Positions 61,379-64,000 of a DNA stretch of 64,000 nucleotides are shown here, in pieces. Under the pieces are notes generated by a model. The model was not told where the DNA came from. It worked only from the letters and a program-made list of their open reading frames with translations, and made no database searches. Origin of the DNA: Acinetobacter radioresistens DSM 6976 = NBRC 102413 = CIP 103788 (GTDB taxonomy: Bacteria > Pseudomonadota > Gammaproteobacteria > Pseudomonadales > Moraxellaceae). The stretch's first letter is position 1; each line of letters starts with the position of its first letter. The DNA lies in assembly GCF_006757745.1 (NCBI RefSeq), contig NZ_AP019740.1:248001-312000 (forward strand), read 5' to 3'. A program made the position numbers and the translations under genes.

Positions 61379-62731
61379 TTATTTAAAATCAGCATCAGAT
61401 ATAGGAAGTGAATAGGAACCGTTTTTTATCAAACGTAAAAGCTCTTCGTATTCTGTAGCTGAAAGTTGCTTAATCAGCTCAACAATCTGGGGCAAAGCCG
61501 AGCACGCTGCCTCATTTGTATTTGCTGAATCAGGTAATGTTTCTTGTCCCTCTAAGTCCTGATAGAGAGTAGTGAAGCCAGTCCAGGTGGTACTTTCTGG
61601 CTTTTTATATAATTGCCTGTTGTCTAAACGCAGCGCGTATAAGGGATTGGTCTCCAGCAGCTCACTCTGGCTGGCAGTAGCAATAATTTGTAGCCTTGGA
61701 AAAGCCTGCTTCAAACCTTCAAGTATGTAGTGCGAGCTTTGCAAATCTAAATGTGCATCTATATTGTCAATCAGCAAAATACCTTCTCCTTCAAGACATG
61801 GATATAGACTTAGCGGGTTTAATAAACAAAGGCGGCGTACTATATCTCCGACTAGGGCAACCCAGGTTTTTAAAGTGCTGGAGAGCTGCTGGAACATCAA
61901 CGTTTTTCCTGCATAGACGACCATCAGCTGTAATTTGGGCTGATACTCCAGATAAATCTCGGTTAATTCTGGTAAGACTGTCTGAAGGCTATGTTTTAAA
62001 GCACTGAGACAAGGGGCATAGAGCTGTGTCTGAAGCTGGGAGAGTCCATGCTGGAACTCTATAGTGGATGCATGATGTTGCTTGAGCAGCTCATGAAAAA
62101 GCTGGGTAGTCCGGGCATTTTCAACATCACTGACTTCACGTAACCATTCGAAAAAGCGTATAAAAGTGGTGAAGGGTACTGATACCAGATCGTATGCTGA
62201 AGCCGCTTGAAAAATGGTCGGAATATTTTTGCTCAGCAAATTGGTTTCATTGGTAAAGCGCTCTGCCGGGTAATAGGCAATTAGCGGTAAACCCAGCATT
62301 GGATCCTGTCTGATCGCCTGCTGGTACAGCATAACCATCTGTTCAAGCTGCACAGTTTCAACTTTGCTGATACCTGTGCCTTGAGTATTAAGAGTTTTAT
62401 ACAATTGCCATGAACACAGAGACGAGCTTGTGGCTTGAACATTACTACTTTCAGCTAGGTTACCAATTTCGGCAGGTATACTCACCTGTATATCGACTTT
62501 GGCCTGCAGCCGGTTATGCATGATATCTTGGTCCTGAATAACTACGCCTGCAGTTCTGAGATCTTTTAAACGTGCAGGAAACCAGGTCAGTGCCTGATAG
62601 ATATTTTTAAGGATTGATGTTTTGCCAGAAGCCTGATCACCAATGATCAATGTCAGTGGCTGCTCATCAAGTTCCAGCTGTAGGTCAGTAAAATGGCTGA
62701 TATGTTTTAAACGGACAGACTTGAGCTTCAT
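61379..62731 (-). CDS. COG3950-like AAA/ABC-type ATPase with degenerate catalytic motifs
   Basis: A 450 aa SMC/ABC-fold protein. Walker A is intact (GDQASGKT, 31-38). IAYYPAERF (151-159), FIRFFEWLREVSDVENA (190-206) and WVALVGDIVRRLCLLNP (290-306) match the COG3950 family of predicted ATPases. The position of the ABC signature reads LSSTL (283-287) rather than LSxGE. Walker B reads LLIDNID (319-325), with Asn instead of the catalytic Glu. The switch region reads TASQS (352-356) instead of THS. It may bind ATP without normal turnover. No TOPRIM or nuclease domain is seen after residue 370. It starts 16 nt after the helicase gene, so the two form an operon. Confidence 0.75.
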   Translation of the reverse strand: MKLKSVRLKHISHFTDLQLELDEQPLTLIIGDQASGKTSILKNIYQALTWFPARLKDLRTAGVVIQDQDIMHNRLQAKVDIQVSIPAEIGNLAESSNVQATSSSLCSWQLYKTLNTQGTGISKVETVQLEQMVMLYQQAIRQDPMLGLPLIAYYPAERFTNETNLLSKNIPTIFQAASAYDLVSVPFTTFIRFFEWLREVSDVENARTTQLFHELLKQHHASTIEFQHGLSQLQTQLYAPCLSALKHSLQTVLPELTEIYLEYQPKLQLMVVYAGKTLMFQQLSSTLKTWVALVGDIVRRLCLLNPLSLYPCLEGEGILLIDNIDAHLDLQSSHYILEGLKQAFPRLQIIATASQSELLETNPLYALRLDNRQLYKKPESTTWTGFTTLYQDLEGQETLPDSANTNEAACSALPQIVELIKQLSATEYEELLRLIKNGSYSLPISDADFK

Positions 62732-62745
62732 ATGCCCCCGGCATA
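62731..62745 (-). promoter_or_regulatory. Hairpin at the ATPase start codon
   Basis: TATGCC-CCC-GGCATA, six-base arms. In the leftward transcript it lies in the helicase-ATPase gap, contains the G-rich ribosome site and includes the A of the ATPase ATG. Translational coupling to the helicase is a possible consequence. Confidence 0.4.
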
Positions 62746-62747
62746 AG

Positions 62748-64000
62748 TTAACCCACGGAGCGGCGCAAACTTTGAGGAGCCTTGAGCTTGAGCTGCTGGA
62801 TCAGGTCATAGATATGATGAATATTTAAGCTCACTTTAGCACGTGTACATGCGACGTATAGTAATCTTAGCTCTTCATCACTGATTTTATGTTCCAGTCC
62901 ATTTATTTTAAACTGGTAATCATCTTCAATATGGACACGGTTCCACTCCAGTCCTTTTGCCTTATGTGCAGTTGAAATTACATAATCGGCCTGCTCAATC
63001 GGGGTAATTTTGGCTAGTGCCCTCTTGAGTGGATCCGTACCATGATCATCCACCAGTTTGACCAGCGGTTTAATATCACTTCCTTCATTAGTTTCGCAAT
63101 ATTCGTGAACATCATGCCAAGAATTAAACCAAGCCAGTTCAGGCACATCGGTAACTCGCTTGCCCTGTTTAAGCAGGCTGGCTGCATCGACAAAACGATT
63201 CAGTTTAAGATGGTCAGCCTGTAAACTGACTTTATCTCCATGTACTAAACCGGCCAATAGCAGCTCCATCGCCCGGGCATTGGTCCGGCATAAGATAGCA
63301 TCCCGCATTTTAATATGAGGCTTGTTAACTACGCTCGACTTTAGCTCAGGGTTTCCAAGAAGGGGCACAGTTTCATCTAATGCACCCAGCAGATAGTTCG
63401 CTACCTGTGCGATCTCGTTTCCAAAACGGAATGAGGTGGTAAGACGGGATTCTGGCAAGGGAAGCTGCTGCATGGCGTTAATAGCCCCGCGCCAGGCATA
63501 AATTTGCTGATGGGCATCTCCCACATAAATAACCTGGGTACTTTTCTGTTTAAGTAAAATTCCAAGCATCAGCGGATCAGCATCCTGAGCTTCATCAAAG
63601 AGGACATAGTCAGCTGGAATATACGGCTCAGACAAGGCCCAAAGCTTCAGGTAAATATCATGCCCGATACCTGCTTGATGATTGGGATCAATTGATTCTA
63701 ACCAGCGCCGTTCTACCGCAGGATACAGATGTTGCTGTAGAGTAATAATATCATCTGCATGTAACCAGCTTGGAGCCTGAATATGTCGTGGTGCCGGATA
63801 TTGCGAACTGGTTGAACAGAAAAAGCTGACTGCATTGGCAACCAGACTCGCCAGACGGCTGGGCATGAGTACATACTTCTCATAGCGTCCGCCCATTAAA
63901 CGACGTAATGTAATAGGCTGTAGCCGGTATTCTTTAGCAATAAAACTGGGACTCAAACGTGGTAGACGCAGTTTATCCGTCACACCACGCGGTACGCTAC
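62748..64000 (-). CDS. UvrD/FBH1-like superfamily 1 helicase (5' end outside window)
   Basis: This is the C-terminal 417 codons or so of an SF1 DNA helicase. The frame is open to the window edge, so the GTG at 63983 is probably not the start; the Walker A region lies outside. Visible motifs are II DEAQDADP, III YVGDAHQQIYAWRGAINAM, IV TTSFRFGNEIAQVAN, V STAHKAKGLEW and VI LLYVACTRAK, all with canonical residues. The QIYAWRGAINAM plus SFRFG pattern resembles FBH1-like helicases, which dismantle recombination intermediates. It is paired with the downstream ATPase gene. DNA repair or phage defence are both possible roles. Confidence 0.85.
   Translation of the reverse strand, partial: SVPRGVTDKLRLPRLSPSFIAKEYRLQPITLRRLMGGRYEKYVLMPSRLASLVANAVSFFCSTSSQYPAPRHIQAPSWLHADDIITLQQHLYPAVERRWLESIDPNHQAGIGHDIYLKLWALSEPYIPADYVLFDEAQDADPLMLGILLKQKSTQVIYVGDAHQQIYAWRGAINAMQQLPLPESRLTTSFRFGNEIAQVANYLLGALDETVPLLGNPELKSSVVNKPHIKMRDAILCRTNARAMELLLAGLVHGDKVSLQADHLKLNRFVDAASLLKQGKRVTDVPELAWFNSWHDVHEYCETNEGSDIKPLVKLVDDHGTDPLKRALAKITPIEQADYVISTAHKAKGLEWNRVHIEDDYQFKINGLEHKISDEELRLLYVACTRAKVSLNIHHIYDLIQQLKLKAPQSLRRSVG

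Noticed and set aside
61379..64000. Calling the helicase-ATPase pair Gabija
   Set aside because: Gabija has an ATPase with a C-terminal TOPRIM nuclease upstream of the helicase; here the ATPase is downstream, of another family and without TOPRIM.

Overview
The window is a chromosomal stretch of a gammaproteobacterium. Its protein sequences and gene order point to the genus Acinetobacter; I cannot assign a species. The evidence is RpoB/RpoC residues close to what I recall for that genus, a moderately AT-rich composition with very AT-rich spacers, coaE-pilD-pilC-pilB, tpiA-secG-tRNA-rimP-nusA-infB-rbfA, and an A/B-fused Mrp-type antiporter operon. I see no prophage, insertion sequence, transposase, integrase or CRISPR array.

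Layout. 1-8.4 kb: rpoB (5' end cut off by the window edge) and rpoC. 8.5-20.5 kb: envelope and stress genes, many poorly characterised. These are a glycine-zipper lipoprotein, a DUF4442 hotdog protein, a YuiF-like antiporter, OmpW, HtpG behind a sigma32-like promoter, a putative outer-membrane barrel, small exported or stress-like proteins, a FrnE/DsbA-family protein, a coiled-coil membrane protein and a lipoprotein. 20.7-24.0 kb: the fadB-fadA beta-oxidation operon. 24.6-32.0 kb: LpxO-type lipid A hydroxylase, UvrC, a TesB-like thioesterase, PgsA, a type-1 ABC exporter and AlkB. 32.3-36.8 kb: an IclR regulator divergent from an AaeB-AaeX-AaeA-like efflux operon. 36.9-43.2 kb: RuvX, YqgE, RecN, PpnP, RlmB, a DMT transporter and CoaE. 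43.2-47.1 kb: type IV pilus PilD, PilC and PilB. 47.3-54.3 kb: tpiA, secG, tRNA-Leu(GAG), two identical initiator tRNAs, rimP, nusA, infB and rbfA. 54.8-61.0 kb: a six-gene mnh/mrp antiporter operon. 61.4-64.0 kb: a two-gene unit of an FBH1-like UvrD helicase (cut by the window edge) and a COG3950-like AAA ATPase.

How it works together. Most of the window is housekeeping: transcription, translation initiation and termination control, fatty-acid oxidation, lipid synthesis, DNA repair, pilus assembly and ion homeostasis. Well-formed intrinsic terminators separate many of the units, and several serve converging genes from both sides.

The least ordinary part is the right edge. The helicase keeps its visible motifs II-VI. 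Its partner ATPase keeps Walker A, but the ABC signature, the Walker B glutamate and the switch histidine are all replaced. Other points worth a second look are a U1-U72 mismatch in both initiator tRNAs, a strong GC-rich hairpin between rpoB and rpoC, and inverted repeats upstream of lpxO, of mnhA, and between the IclR gene and its divergent efflux operon. All assignments come from reading the sequence and recalled family knowledge; no database search was run.
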